This document shows positions 23,974 through 32,306 of a DNA stretch of 43,107 nucleotides, one piece after another. Below the pieces are notes generated by a model. The model had not been told where the DNA came from, did not search any database, and was given only the letters and a program-made list of their open reading frames with translations. The stretch comes from Lachnospiraceae bacterium (GTDB lineage: Bacteria > Bacillota > Clostridia > Lachnospirales > Lachnospiraceae), in contig JAUNAJ010000019.1 of assembly GCA_030527645.1 (NCBI GenBank), forward strand, positions 1-43,107. The letters run 5' to 3'. Both the position numbers and the translations under genes were made by a program. How positions within the stretch are numbered: position 1 is the stretch's first letter; the number at the start of each line of letters is the position of its first letter.

Positions 23974-25308
23974 ATGACAAGGGTAATTACCTATGGCACT
24001 TATGATATGCTGCATTACGGTCATATCAGATTGCTGGAACGGGCAAAGTCACTTGGCGATTACTTGATCGTAGGTGTTACGTCTGATGATTTCGATAAGG
24101 CCAGAGGTAAGATCAATGTCCAGCAATCCTTAATGGAAAGAGTCGAAGCGGTTCGTATTACCGGAATCGCGGATGAGATAATTATCGAGGAATACGAAGG
24201 ACAGAAAATCGAGGATATCAGAAGACTGGATATCGACATATTTACTGTAGGTTCAGACTGGGAGGGGCACTTCGATTATCTGAAGGAATATTGTAAAGTG
24301 ATCTATCTTTCAAGAACACATGGTGTGTCCAGTACTGCCATTCGTTCTTCCAGACGTGTGTTAACGATGGGTCTTGTGGGAGATAAGATTGATTTCCTCA
24401 CCAGGTTTTTAAACGAGAGCAAATTTGTTAACGGGCTGCATGTATGTGGAATCTGTTCAAACCAAAAGAATACATTACCTGAATCATTACGTACTCTCTC
24501 AGTTGTAACGGATGAATATGATTGTCTGCTGGAACATGTGGATTCTGTGTATCTGATTTCTTCTCCGGTGAATCATTACGAACAGATCAGGAAGGCATTG
24601 GAAAAAGGAATTCATGTTCTCTGCGAATCACCGATCGTTACGGATCCGGTCCAGTATGATGAACTTCTCAGGATCGCAAAAGAAAACAACTGTATTTTGA
24701 GCGAAGCAATACGAACAGCCTATTCGACAGCTTACTCAAGACTGCTGTTAATGCTTAAAAGCGGAAAAATCGGAAAAGTTGTTTCTGTGGATGCTACATG
24801 TACGGCAATCAGAGATATTGCGGATGATGCCGAAGCCAAGTGGAACAGCATTAATGAATGGGGACCGACAGCAATGCTACCTGTCTTCCAGATTCTTGGC
24901 TGTAAGTATGTAACGAAGCAGATCGTATCCAATATCGTTAATGAGAAATTAAAGTGGGATGCCTTTACAAAAATCGATTTTGTATATGCAGATGCTGTAG
25001 CATCGATAAAGGTCGGAAAGGGAGTAAAGTCCGAAGGTGAATTAATTGTTTCGGGTACGGAGGGCTATATATATGTCCCTGCTCCCTGGTGGAAAACAGA
25101 CTATTTTGAAGTACGATACGAGAACTCTGTCAACAATCAAAGATACTTCTACCAGCTGGACGGAGAAGGAATACGATATGAACTGGTGGCGTTCTCTAAA
25201 GCAGTGGAGACGGGACAAGACGCAGGCTATATCTCAGCAGGCGTTTCTCGCGAGTTCAGCAGGATTCTCAATGATTATGAGAACGGCAGGATCACGTTGA
25301 TCTGCTAG
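23974..25308 (+). CDS. Fusion: TagD-like cytidylyltransferase and Gfo/Idh/MocA-like domain
   Basis: The 444-residue protein joins two enzymes. Residues 1-130 are a glycerol-3-phosphate-cytidylyltransferase-type domain with HYGH at 14-17, DWEGHFDYL and RTHGVSSTAIR (114-124), so CTP transfer to a polyol phosphate looks intact. From about 133 onward the protein resembles Gfo/Idh/MocA oxidoreductases. Here the dinucleotide loop is reduced to GLVGDK, and the family's EKP motif reads E218-S219-P220, losing the lysine thought to take part in catalysis. The second half may bind rather than oxidise a sugar or polyol, or use altered chemistry. It probably makes the CDP-donor for the transferase at 21709. 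Confidence 0.82.
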   Translation: MTRVITYGTYDMLHYGHIRLLERAKSLGDYLIVGVTSDDFDKARGKINVQQSLMERVEAVRITGIADEIIIEEYEGQKIEDIRRLDIDIFTVGSDWEGHFDYLKEYCKVIYLSRTHGVSSTAIRSSRRVLTMGLVGDKIDFLTRFLNESKFVNGLHVCGICSNQKNTLPESLRTLSVVTDEYDCLLEHVDSVYLISSPVNHYEQIRKALEKGIHVLCESPIVTDPVQYDELLRIAKENNCILSEAIRTAYSTAYSRLLLMLKSGKIGKVVSVDATCTAIRDIADDAEAKWNSINEWGPTAMLPVFQILGCKYVTKQIVSNIVNEKLKWDAFTKIDFVYADAVASIKVGKGVKSEGELIVSGTEGYIYVPAPWWKTDYFEVRYENSVNNQRYFYQLDGEGIRYELVAFSKAVETGQDAGYISAGVSREFSRILNDYENGRITLIC

Positions 25309-25400
25309 TTTGAACCTGAAGCCGCTGATTTCGGCAGGAATGCTGCATGTTCAACCGGTGCCTGTGCAGGCCGTATTGCTAATTGGGAAGGAAAGAGTTT

Positions 25401-26246
25401 ATGCGAAGAGCAAGGATACTTGCGTTTCTGATATTTCTTGCATCAGCCGCATTTTATGGATACACAGAGATGATGGAACGGAATAAACCTGCAGATACAG
25501 CTCCGGAGATCACCTGTGATGAGGATATTCTGGAGATCACCTGTGAATATACCGATGAAGATCTCCTGGAAGGGATATATGCGGGTGATGCAGAGGACGG
25601 GGATCTGATGGATCAGGTGATTGTGGGACAGATCTCTCCCTTTATTAAAAAAGGAGAGAGCGAAGTCATTTATATGGTGTTTGATTCATCAAATCAAATG
25701 GATTCACTGGTTAGAAGAGTTCGATTCACTGACTATGAATCGCCGACTGTTTCACTGACAGATCCTCTGATCTTTCATATCGGGGAAGGAAGCTATGACA
25801 GTATACTTCGGATGATTGAAGTATGGGATCAGCTGGATGGTGATCTGACTGAGTGGATGGAGGTAATGGATTATGACATCAGTTTTGCATCCACAGGTTC
25901 TTATGTATTTCCCGTACAAGTCACAAATTCATATGGAGATACAGTGGATTTGGCACTTCCGGTTCATGTACAGGACACCAGACTGCTGGATCATTCCATA
26001 TATCTGAATACATCTCTTGTTTACGCAGATGTTGGAGAAAAGCTGGATCCGGCAGAGTATATAGAAAAGATCTCCGGTGAGTCAGGTCTCGACTCCGGTG
26101 AACTGCTGCATAGAATTTCCTGGGAGAATGCTGACACTTCCGTGCCGGGATGTTCCGAGATCCACTATATCTATAAAAATCAGGCAGGAGAAGTTTCCGG
26201 TGAAACCTGGCTTACTGTAATCGTCAGGGAGCAGGAGGACGCATGA
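25401..26246 (+). CDS. Membrane-anchored Ig-like (DUF5011-like) extracellular protein, module 1
   Basis: This 281-residue protein has an arginine-rich N-terminus, one transmembrane helix (ILAFLIFLASAAFYGY) and an extracellular part with bacterial Ig/cadherin-like repeats. The stretch QLDGDLTEWM followed by VTNSYGDTVDLALPV is the repeat signature. It is a paralog of the protein at 36181-37053 (shared DYxSP, DGDLT, NSxGDTV) and occupies the same place ahead of two Wzz-kinase genes. It may sense or hold polysaccharide outside the membrane. ATG 25401 has GGAAGGAAAG upstream; a TTG 18 bases earlier is less likely. The next gene starts one base after the stop. Confidence 0.8.
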   Translation: MRRARILAFLIFLASAAFYGYTEMMERNKPADTAPEITCDEDILEITCEYTDEDLLEGIYAGDAEDGDLMDQVIVGQISPFIKKGESEVIYMVFDSSNQMDSLVRRVRFTDYESPTVSLTDPLIFHIGEGSYDSILRMIEVWDQLDGDLTEWMEVMDYDISFASTGSYVFPVQVTNSYGDTVDLALPVHVQDTRLLDHSIYLNTSLVYADVGEKLDPAEYIEKISGESGLDSGELLHRISWENADTSVPGCSEIHYIYKNQAGEVSGETWLTVIVREQEDA

Positions 26247-26247
26247 C

Positions 26248-27636
26248 ATGAATCGAAATGGTATATTTTTTCCGGATTATTCAGTTTCGGGAATTCTGAG
26301 AGAATTGAGAAAATATCTGTTTATTATGATCATGCTGGGAATGTCCGTCTGTCTGTTCGCTTCCGCAATGGGAAAACTGACATATCAGCCGATCTATGAG
26401 AGCAGAGCTGCGATTGCTGTCAGTGAAAGAGGCGCTCAGCAGTATTCTTCACTGGATACAAACAGCAGTATGGCAGCAGTTTATTCGGAAGTATTTGAGA
26501 GCCCGGCATTGCAGGAAAAGATTTTGGAAGCTGCAGGAGAAGCTGTAAACGGATCCATCAGCTGTGAAGTGATCTCTGAAACAAATATGCTCAATCTTGC
26601 GGCCTTTTCCACTGACCCGGGACAGGCCTATGCACTTCTGCAGACAGCACTGAAGAATTACCAGGATGTTTCTGATACTGTTTTCAGCAATGCCGTTCTC
26701 CATATTGTTCAGGAGCCATCCATTTCAATGGAACCTTCAAACAGCTCCTTTTTCATTCAGTATAGATTCCTTTTTGCAGCAATATCCGTTGTCTGTATTG
26801 CAATGCTGGCTGTGCTTAGATATTTTATGAGATTTACGATAAAGTCCTGTAAGGGAGCTGAAAAGTATCTGGATGGAGAAATACTCAGCCTGGTGAATGA
26901 GGAACATCACAAGAGGCTTAGCGCCGCAGATAAAGCAAAAAACAGAAAGGATCCATACGATCCGCCGCTTTTACTGACCGATTCTCTCGTGAGACAGAGA
27001 TTCTCAGAGCAAATGCGAATGCTCGCATATGGTGTTGAGAAACATATGAAAAAGAAAGAGCAGAAAAGGATTCTTATTACCAGTCTGGCAGAGCATGAGG
27101 GCAAAACAACGGTTTCTCTGAACCTTGCCGCTGCATTGGCAGAGCAGGGAAAGAAGGTGATCCTGATCGATGGTGATATTTCACGTGCAGGCATAAGCAC
27201 TGCCATCCATATGCCTGTTTCTGAGGATCGCTCAGTAACGGGTGTTCTTTCCGGAAACATGGACTGGAAGGATGCTCTGCAGATTCACAAAAAAACAGGG
27301 GTACAGCTGCTGCTTCATTGTAATACTGCAAAAGGCTCTGATCAGCATATGGATGCTGTACGTATTGATCAGATAACGAAAGAAATGTCTGAATCAGCAG
27401 AGTATGTGATCATTGACTCATCCCCGGTTTCTGTTTCGCAGGATGCGGAAGTCTGGATGCAGGCTGCCGATACGACGCTTTTAGTCGTTCGACAGGACTG
27501 GTCAGATGTACGCGGAGTGAACGACGCAGTGGATCAGATCTGGCAGAATTGCAGTGATTTTGCAGGCTTTGCACTGAATGTATTTTACGGAAACGAGCAG
27601 GTTCGTATCCAGAAAGGAGTACATCAGCATGTATGA
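26248..27636 (+). CDS. Wzz-domain tyrosine-kinase-like protein, type A, module 1
   Basis: The 462-residue inner-membrane protein has a Wzz/chain-length domain between two transmembrane helices (about 24-42 and 173-195) and a cytosolic bacterial-tyrosine-kinase domain. ATP motifs are intact: Walker A EHEGKTT (K286), Walker A' LIDGD (D308 and D310) and Walker B VIIDSSP (D390). The C-terminus has no tyrosine cluster. Together these suggest an active kinase that lacks its own acceptor tail. It overlaps the type B gene by 8 bases, and AGGAGG stands upstream of the start. It is paralogous to 37068-38426 in module 2. It probably controls polymer length and export. Confidence 0.88.
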   Translation: MNRNGIFFPDYSVSGILRELRKYLFIMIMLGMSVCLFASAMGKLTYQPIYESRAAIAVSERGAQQYSSLDTNSSMAAVYSEVFESPALQEKILEAAGEAVNGSISCEVISETNMLNLAAFSTDPGQAYALLQTALKNYQDVSDTVFSNAVLHIVQEPSISMEPSNSSFFIQYRFLFAAISVVCIAMLAVLRYFMRFTIKSCKGAEKYLDGEILSLVNEEHHKRLSAADKAKNRKDPYDPPLLLTDSLVRQRFSEQMRMLAYGVEKHMKKKEQKRILITSLAEHEGKTTVSLNLAAALAEQGKKVILIDGDISRAGISTAIHMPVSEDRSVTGVLSGNMDWKDALQIHKKTGVQLLLHCNTAKGSDQHMDAVRIDQITKEMSESAEYVIIDSSPVSVSQDAEVWMQAADTTLLVVRQDWSDVRGVNDAVDQIWQNCSDFAGFALNVFYGNEQVRIQKGVHQHV

Positions 27637-29059
27637 AAAAACTTCTGATCCGGTATCAAATAAACCCGGTGTGATCTATGTTGATATGGGCAGAATGATT
27701 GCAGAGGTCTTTTCTTACTGCTGTAGATTCTGGTGGCTGGTTCTTGGCTGTGCAGCGGCAGGAATCCTGGCAGTTCATGTGATCTATACTGTAACTTACC
27801 AGCCATGCTATCGAAGCCAGACTACTTTCACAGTCTCTGTTGGAGCAGAGACAGGGACATCGGCCTACTACTTTTCATATAATACCGCAGATCAGATATC
27901 CACTACCTTCCCCTATATTTTGGACAGTCATTATTTTAACAGTCTTCTGCTGGAAGAGATTGGAAGAAGTGACATGAACGGAGAGCTGTCAGCATCTGCT
28001 CTTGAGGAATCCAATGTAGTAACAATGACCATGACGAGCCCTGATCCGAATGATGCCTATGAGTTTCTGATAAGTGCAGTAGAAGTGTTTCCCGAAGCTG
28101 CCAGATTTGTATTAGGTCAGATCCGATTTGATTTTATCGGGAAGGCAGAAATTCCTGCTCAGCCCTGCAACCTGCTGCCGCTGAGCAGACAGGCTCTCTA
28201 TGGCGCAGGAGGAGGTTTGCTGATACTTGTCAGCATATTCTTCCTGATCGCGCTTTTGAACAGGAAAGTGAGTTCCCGGGAAGCATTAAAGCCCTATACC
28301 AATATGAAATGCCTTTCTTATATTCCGGAAGTGCCTTCCGCTGCACACAGAAAGAAGAAAGGAAGAACAGTTCCAATGGATGATCACAGAATCAGAACAG
28401 AGTACAGCAATTCCATCAGAACTTTATCGATGCGCCTGCAGCGAGAATTGAGAAAAAATAAGGGACAGACGATTCTCCTAACCGGAACCGGTGCAGGTGA
28501 GGGTGCCACCACATTGGCCGTTGAGCTTGCGGTCTGCATGGCTGACCAGGGCAGCAAGGTTCTTTTGATCGACGGAAATCTTCATGAAGAAAATGCCTGT
28601 GGAAAACTGCTTGGCGTTGGAGCAATTCCCGGAATCAGGAATATATGCAGGGGAGAGATCAGAACCGATAAGATACTTGTCAGAACCGGAAGAGAAAATC
28701 TGTCACTGTTATCCAACGGAGAGCAGAGCAATGAAAATACATCCGCGTTATTGTCGAATGCTCTTTTTCGCCAGTGGATCACTGACATGAAAGAATATTA
28801 TGATTATATAGTCATTGACGGTCCTGCCTGCGGCTGTTATCAGGATTCGCAGCTTTTATCAGATTACGCGGATGGAGTGCTGTATGTAATAAAGTATGGT
28901 TCCGTAAGTATCAATCAGATTCGTTATGGTTTAAGACTGATGGACAGAGGCAGCGCACCGATGCTGGGCTATGCATTCAATTGCTGTCCCGGTGGAATGG
29001 GAAATTACAGTTACGGAATGTATGGTTATCATTACGGCCATGAAAAATATGGAAGATAA
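27629..29059 (+). CDS. Wzz-domain pseudokinase-like protein with tyrosine-rich tail, type B, module 1
   Basis: The 476-residue protein has a Wzz domain flanked by two transmembrane helices (about 34-56 and 190-211) and a kinase-like domain. The Walker A motif is GAGEGATT, with Ala293 (codon GCC at 28505-28507) where lysine is expected. Walker A' reads LIDGN, with Asn317 in place of the second aspartate. Walker B (VIDGPA, D397) remains. The last 17 residues carry six tyrosines, the usual autophosphorylation tail. I infer a catalytically dead acceptor or scaffold, phosphorylated by the type A partner. The start is ATG 27629 with AAAGGAG upstream. The Ala codon lies in an open frame, so a frameshift does not explain it. 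Confidence 0.85.
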   Translation: MYEKTSDPVSNKPGVIYVDMGRMIAEVFSYCCRFWWLVLGCAAAGILAVHVIYTVTYQPCYRSQTTFTVSVGAETGTSAYYFSYNTADQISTTFPYILDSHYFNSLLLEEIGRSDMNGELSASALEESNVVTMTMTSPDPNDAYEFLISAVEVFPEAARFVLGQIRFDFIGKAEIPAQPCNLLPLSRQALYGAGGGLLILVSIFFLIALLNRKVSSREALKPYTNMKCLSYIPEVPSAAHRKKKGRTVPMDDHRIRTEYSNSIRTLSMRLQRELRKNKGQTILLTGTGAGEGATTLAVELAVCMADQGSKVLLIDGNLHEENACGKLLGVGAIPGIRNICRGEIRTDKILVRTGRENLSLLSNGEQSNENTSALLSNALFRQWITDMKEYYDYIVIDGPACGCYQDSQLLSDYADGVLYVIKYGSVSINQIRYGLRLMDRGSAPMLGYAFNCCPGGMGNYSYGMYGYHYGHEKYGR

Positions 29060-29124
29060 TATGAAATTACAGTTACGGAACATAAGGTTACCATTATGGC
29101 CATTAAAATATGAAAGATAATATG
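29001..29124 (+). repeat. Tandem duplication of the tyrosine-tail coding DNA beyond the stop codon
   Basis: GAAATTACAGTTACGGAA starts at 29001, inside the type B gene, and again at 29063, after its stop. Copies of 62 bases follow each other directly, the second with several substitutions. Because 62 is not a multiple of three and the first copy has a stop, the second copy is not translated. It records slippage around the tail. Confidence 0.85.
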
Positions 29125-29196
29125 AAATGTAATACCATGTCTGTCTAAAAGGGTCATGCAAAGAATAGTTGCCTGTTAAGATTGAAAAATAAAAGT

Positions 29197-29240
29197 GCTG
29201 AATAACATTTGGGTTCTGAATGTTGTTCAGCGTTTTTTTT
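29197..29240 (+). terminator. Intrinsic terminator ending the exopolysaccharide/module 1 operon
   Basis: GCTGAATAACATT (29197-29209) pairs with AATGTTGTTCAGC (29219-29231), including one T-G pair, and is followed by G and eight Ts. It would end the transcript running from about 12.2 kb. Confidence 0.92.
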
Positions 29241-29268
29241 ACAGTTTTAAGATATCTATGTTCTCTTC

Positions 29269-29297
29269 TTGAAATAACACACTCCATACTTTATAAT
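29269..29297 (+). promoter_or_regulatory. Promoter of ABC exporter gene
   Basis: TTGAAA (29269-29274) and TATAAT (29292-29297) are exactly 17 bases apart, a near-consensus sigma-A promoter. It lies just after the terminator, with a leader of about 137 bases to the exporter gene. Confidence 0.75.
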
Positions 29298-29440
29298 GAT
29301 ATGCGGTAATTTGGATTTAAAGCATGTGAGGAATATGCGTGTCATTCGTATCAGGATAGATGATTACGTTTGTTTATGATTCTTTAAAAAAGCGATATTC
29401 AGATTGGGTACAATAATAGATTAAATGGAGCCTTCCGCAT

Positions 29441-31234
29441 ATGAATAACGAAACCGAAAAAGACGACAAGATCCGTCTCCAGTCCGAATCCATCCGCATT
29501 CTGGTAAGCAGGTGGAAGGACGGAACCTTCGGCGAGATCCTTGACGACTGGAAATGGATCTTTTCCTACAGTAAAAAATACAAAGGGGCCATCGTGTTCT
29601 ATACCCTGCTGGGAGTCTTCAGCAGCACGATGGGACTGGTGTCCAGCGTTGTCAGCAAATACCTGATCGATATTGTGGTCAACAGGGATATGGCAAGGCT
29701 TGGACTTCTCATTGCGCTGGCCCTTGGCTCTGTGGTCTTCAATCTGACCTTCAGCAGCATCATCAGCCGGATCTCCACCAAGCTGAGTATCTACATCAAC
29801 AATGATATCCAGGCCGATATCTTCGACAAGATCATCGATGCGGAGTGGCTGTCCTTAAGCAAGTACCCCTATGGTGATATCCTGAACCGTTTCAACGGAG
29901 ATATCAGCACCGTTTCGGGAAATGCCATCAGCTGGGTGCCGACGATCATTATCGCAGTCTACAACTTCGCAGCAACCTTTGCTCTGCTGTGGCATTACGA
30001 TAAGGTCATGGCTCTTCTGGCCTTCGGAAGTGCTCCCTTCATGCTGGTCATGTCCCGTTTTCTGATCCGGAAGCAGCGGGAGTACGGCAAAAAGGTCCGG
30101 GAGATGAACTCCAACCTGATGACCTTTGAAATTGAAACCTTCTATAATATAGACACCGTAAAATCCTTCGGTATCACAAAGCTGTACGGCAGGAAGATGC
30201 GGGAGTGGCAGCAGAAATACAAGGTACTGTCACTGGAATACAACTGGTTTACGATCTGGACCAATATCCTGCTTCAGATCATGGGAACCATCGTGCAGTA
30301 TGCCGCCTTCGGCTACTGCCTGTTCCGTCTCTGGACCGGACAGATCACCTACGGAACCATGACATTGTTCCTGCAGCAGAGAAGCAGCCTGAACAGTGCC
30401 TTCAATAACGTAGTTTCCATTATCCCTTCCTTCCTGAACAGCTCCGTATCCGCACACAGGATCCGCGAGCTGGTTGAGCTGAAGAAGGAGATCCACATTC
30501 CGGACAGCTCCAGAATGGACGCATACCTGGAGGATGGCTTTACTGTGGAGATGGAGGATGTAAACTTCTCCTACATCCAGGGTACGGAAGTCATCAAAGA
30601 ATCCGCCTTCGAAGCACACCCCGGCGAGATCGTTGCTCTGGTAGGCCCCTCCGGTGAAGGAAAGACCACCATGATCCGGCTGATCCTCGGCCTGATCCAT
30701 CCGGAGCAGGGACATGCCCTTCTGAAAGCATCCAATGGAGAACAGGTAGAGTTGAATGCGGATACAAGACATCTCTTCGCCTACGTTCCCCAGGGAAATG
30801 CCATCCTGCAGGGAACCATTGCTGAAAATATGCGCATGGTGAAGGAGGACGCATCCGATGAAGAGATCATCGAGGCACTGAAAATTGCCTGTGCCTGGGA
30901 CTTCGTACAGAAGATGCCCGACACCATCAACGCAAAGATCGGAGAGAGAGGACGAGGCTTCTCCGAAGGACAGGCACAGCGAATATCCATTGCAAGAGCC
31001 ATCCTTCGTGATGCACCGATCCTGCTCCTTGATGAGGCAACCTCCGCTCTGGACATCACCACCGAGCGACAGGTACTGAAGAACATCATTCAGCAGAAGC
31101 CCAACAAGGTCTGCATCGTCACCACGCACCGTCCTTCTGTGCTGAACATGTGCCAGAGAGTCTACCGGGTAGTGGAGACAAAGGTCACACCACTGACAGA
31201 AGAAGAATCCTCAAGAATGGCCATGGATTTTTAA
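29441..31234 (+). CDS. ABC transporter, fused permease and ATP-binding domains
   Basis: The 597-residue half-transporter has a six-helix export domain (about residues 50-330) and a C-terminal ATPase. The ATPase shows Walker A GPSGEGKTT (about 402-410), signature FSEGQAQRISIA (about 505-516, usually LSGGQ), Walker B ILLLDEATSALD (about 526-537) and H-loop TTHR. It would act as a homodimer to export a peptide, lipid or drug; no N-terminal C39 peptidase domain is present. It is followed by an S26 peptidase gene, a common pairing for exported peptides. Codons are GC-rich compared with module 1. GGAG lies about 10 bases before the ATG. Confidence 0.88.
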   Translation: MNNETEKDDKIRLQSESIRILVSRWKDGTFGEILDDWKWIFSYSKKYKGAIVFYTLLGVFSSTMGLVSSVVSKYLIDIVVNRDMARLGLLIALALGSVVFNLTFSSIISRISTKLSIYINNDIQADIFDKIIDAEWLSLSKYPYGDILNRFNGDISTVSGNAISWVPTIIIAVYNFAATFALLWHYDKVMALLAFGSAPFMLVMSRFLIRKQREYGKKVREMNSNLMTFEIETFYNIDTVKSFGITKLYGRKMREWQQKYKVLSLEYNWFTIWTNILLQIMGTIVQYAAFGYCLFRLWTGQITYGTMTLFLQQRSSLNSAFNNVVSIIPSFLNSSVSAHRIRELVELKKEIHIPDSSRMDAYLEDGFTVEMEDVNFSYIQGTEVIKESAFEAHPGEIVALVGPSGEGKTTMIRLILGLIHPEQGHALLKASNGEQVELNADTRHLFAYVPQGNAILQGTIAENMRMVKEDASDEEIIEALKIACAWDFVQKMPDTINAKIGERGRGFSEGQAQRISIARAILRDAPILLLDEATSALDITTERQVLKNIIQQKPNKVCIVTTHRPSVLNMCQRVYRVVETKVTPLTEEESSRMAMDF

Positions 31235-31255
31235 TATGAATTTGATTCAGAACAC

Positions 31256-31311
31256 CTGCATAGTAACGTCAGATCTTCACGATCTGCATAGTAACGTCCG
31301 ACATTCACGAC
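31256..31311 (+). repeat. Two tandem copies of a 28-bp unit
   Basis: CTGCATAGTAACGTC followed by a TTCACGA end occurs at 31256-31283 and again directly at 31284-31311. It lies between the exporter and peptidase genes. The units are imperfect and have no clear hairpin. Confidence 0.8.
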
Positions 31312-31342
31312 CTTAATACAAACGGAATAAATGGAGTAAAGC

Positions 31343-31795
31343 ATGAAACAGGTAGACACCTACGAATATGTCTCCGTCCTGAAAGAGCTGACGGAGGAGG
31401 GCCGCCGTGTGAATATGCTCATCGCAGGAAACAGCATGAGCCCCTTCCTCATTCATAACAGAGACTATATCTACTTTGAAAAACCGGGCAGAGACCTCCG
31501 AAAAGGCGATATGGTGTTTTACCAGCGTCTCACCGGCCAGTATGTCATGCACCGGATCTGTAAGGTGCATAAGGACGGAACCTATGATATGGTGGGAGAC
31601 AACCAGACCGATATCGAAAGGGGAATCAAAAGAGATCAGATCTTTGCAGTCATCACCCAGGTGAAGCGAAAGGATCGGATCATCAAGCCCGGAGACTTCT
31701 GGTGGGTATTCTTCGAGAAGGTGTGGATCAATATGATTCCGATGCGTCGGCTTGCTGTCAGGATGTATGGAATTCCTGCAAGATTGAAAAAGTAA
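31343..31795 (+). CDS. S26-type (signal peptidase/SipW-like) peptidase
   Basis: The 150-residue protein has the S24/S26 active-site stretch AGNSMSPFL, with nucleophile S31, then RKGDMVFYQ, VMHRI with H70, and YDMVGDNQTD. The pattern fits a Ser-His type signal peptidase (SipW/ER-like) more than a Ser-Lys one, since histidine follows the strand that normally carries lysine. No strong transmembrane segment is obvious apart from a weak hydrophobic stretch near the C-terminus, so it may act on exported peptides from the cytosolic side or be loosely associated. It lies 108 bases after the ABC exporter, with GGAG upstream of the start. Its substrate is unknown. Confidence 0.8.
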   Translation: MKQVDTYEYVSVLKELTEEGRRVNMLIAGNSMSPFLIHNRDYIYFEKPGRDLRKGDMVFYQRLTGQYVMHRICKVHKDGTYDMVGDNQTDIERGIKRDQIFAVITQVKRKDRIIKPGDFWWVFFEKVWINMIPMRRLAVRMYGIPARLKK

Positions 31796-31887
31796 GAATC
31801 CTGTGCCAGGAAAATAAAATCCAGGTGGATCAAATACAGATCCATAGCGAATATCAGATATCAAGAGAAAAGGAGTGAAAACGAATC

Positions 31888-32166
31888 ATGAAATTCATCT
31901 ACCCGGCAGTGTTCCGCAAACAGCCCGACGGCTCTGTTTACGGATTCTTCCCGGATCTGGCCTGCTGTGAGGTGACGGCAGGTGATCTGGAGGACTGCAT
32001 TGAAAAAGCCAATGAAGCCGCCTACAACTGGATCGAACTGGAGCTGTCCGAGGACGAACCCCTGATGCCCCCTGTATCCGATCCCTCCGACCTGGAACTG
32101 CAGGAGGGCGATGAGGTAAGAAACATCTCCGTCATGATGCGGTTCTTCGAGGGCTGGGACGAGTGA
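31888..32166 (+). CDS. HicB-family antitoxin-like protein
   Basis: This 92-residue protein has the HicB partial-RNase H-like fold signature: YPAVFRKQPDGSVYGFFPDLACCEVTAG, then LEDCIEKANEAAYNW. Such proteins normally neutralise the HicA mRNA-cleaving toxin and may repress their operon. No HicA-like ORF (about 60 residues with a dsRBD-like fold) is visible on either side, and no C-terminal DNA-binding domain is evident. It is therefore a solitary HicB with an unknown partner. AAAAGGAG precedes the ATG. It sits between the peptidase and sortase genes. Confidence 0.8.
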   Translation: MKFIYPAVFRKQPDGSVYGFFPDLACCEVTAGDLEDCIEKANEAAYNWIELELSEDEPLMPPVSDPSDLELQEGDEVRNISVMMRFFEGWDE

Positions 32167-32306
32167 GAGTAAGAGGGAATACTCTGATACAGAAATAGAA
32201 GGAAAAACACAATGCTGCATGTGCAAAATGCTTCGATGTATGAAACAACGGATATGGTCCGTAAGAGATGCATGGTGCAGCGCAGCAGTAAAGGAGTCTG
32301 ATAACA

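Larger units (their letters stand above)
29060..29440 (+). other. Intergenic region between module 1 and the ABC exporter
   Basis: It holds the duplicated tail DNA (to 29124), a strong terminator (29197-29240) and a good promoter (29269-29297). The remaining sequence, 29298-29440, is an untranslated leader with no assignable element. Confidence 0.6.

Noticed and set aside
28480-28520. Frameshift as the reason for the missing Walker A lysine
   Set aside because: The motif is in frame with intact flanking residues on both sides, so a plain substitution explains it.
30230-31129. A 299-codon minus-strand frame opposite the ABC exporter
   Set aside because: The plus strand holds a full set of ABC motifs here. 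The minus frame is a shadow of low-complexity composition with no start signal.
31796-32306. A hidden HicA toxin next to HicB
   Set aside because: The flanking gaps (92 and 140 bases) are too short and neither strand shows a HicA-like frame.
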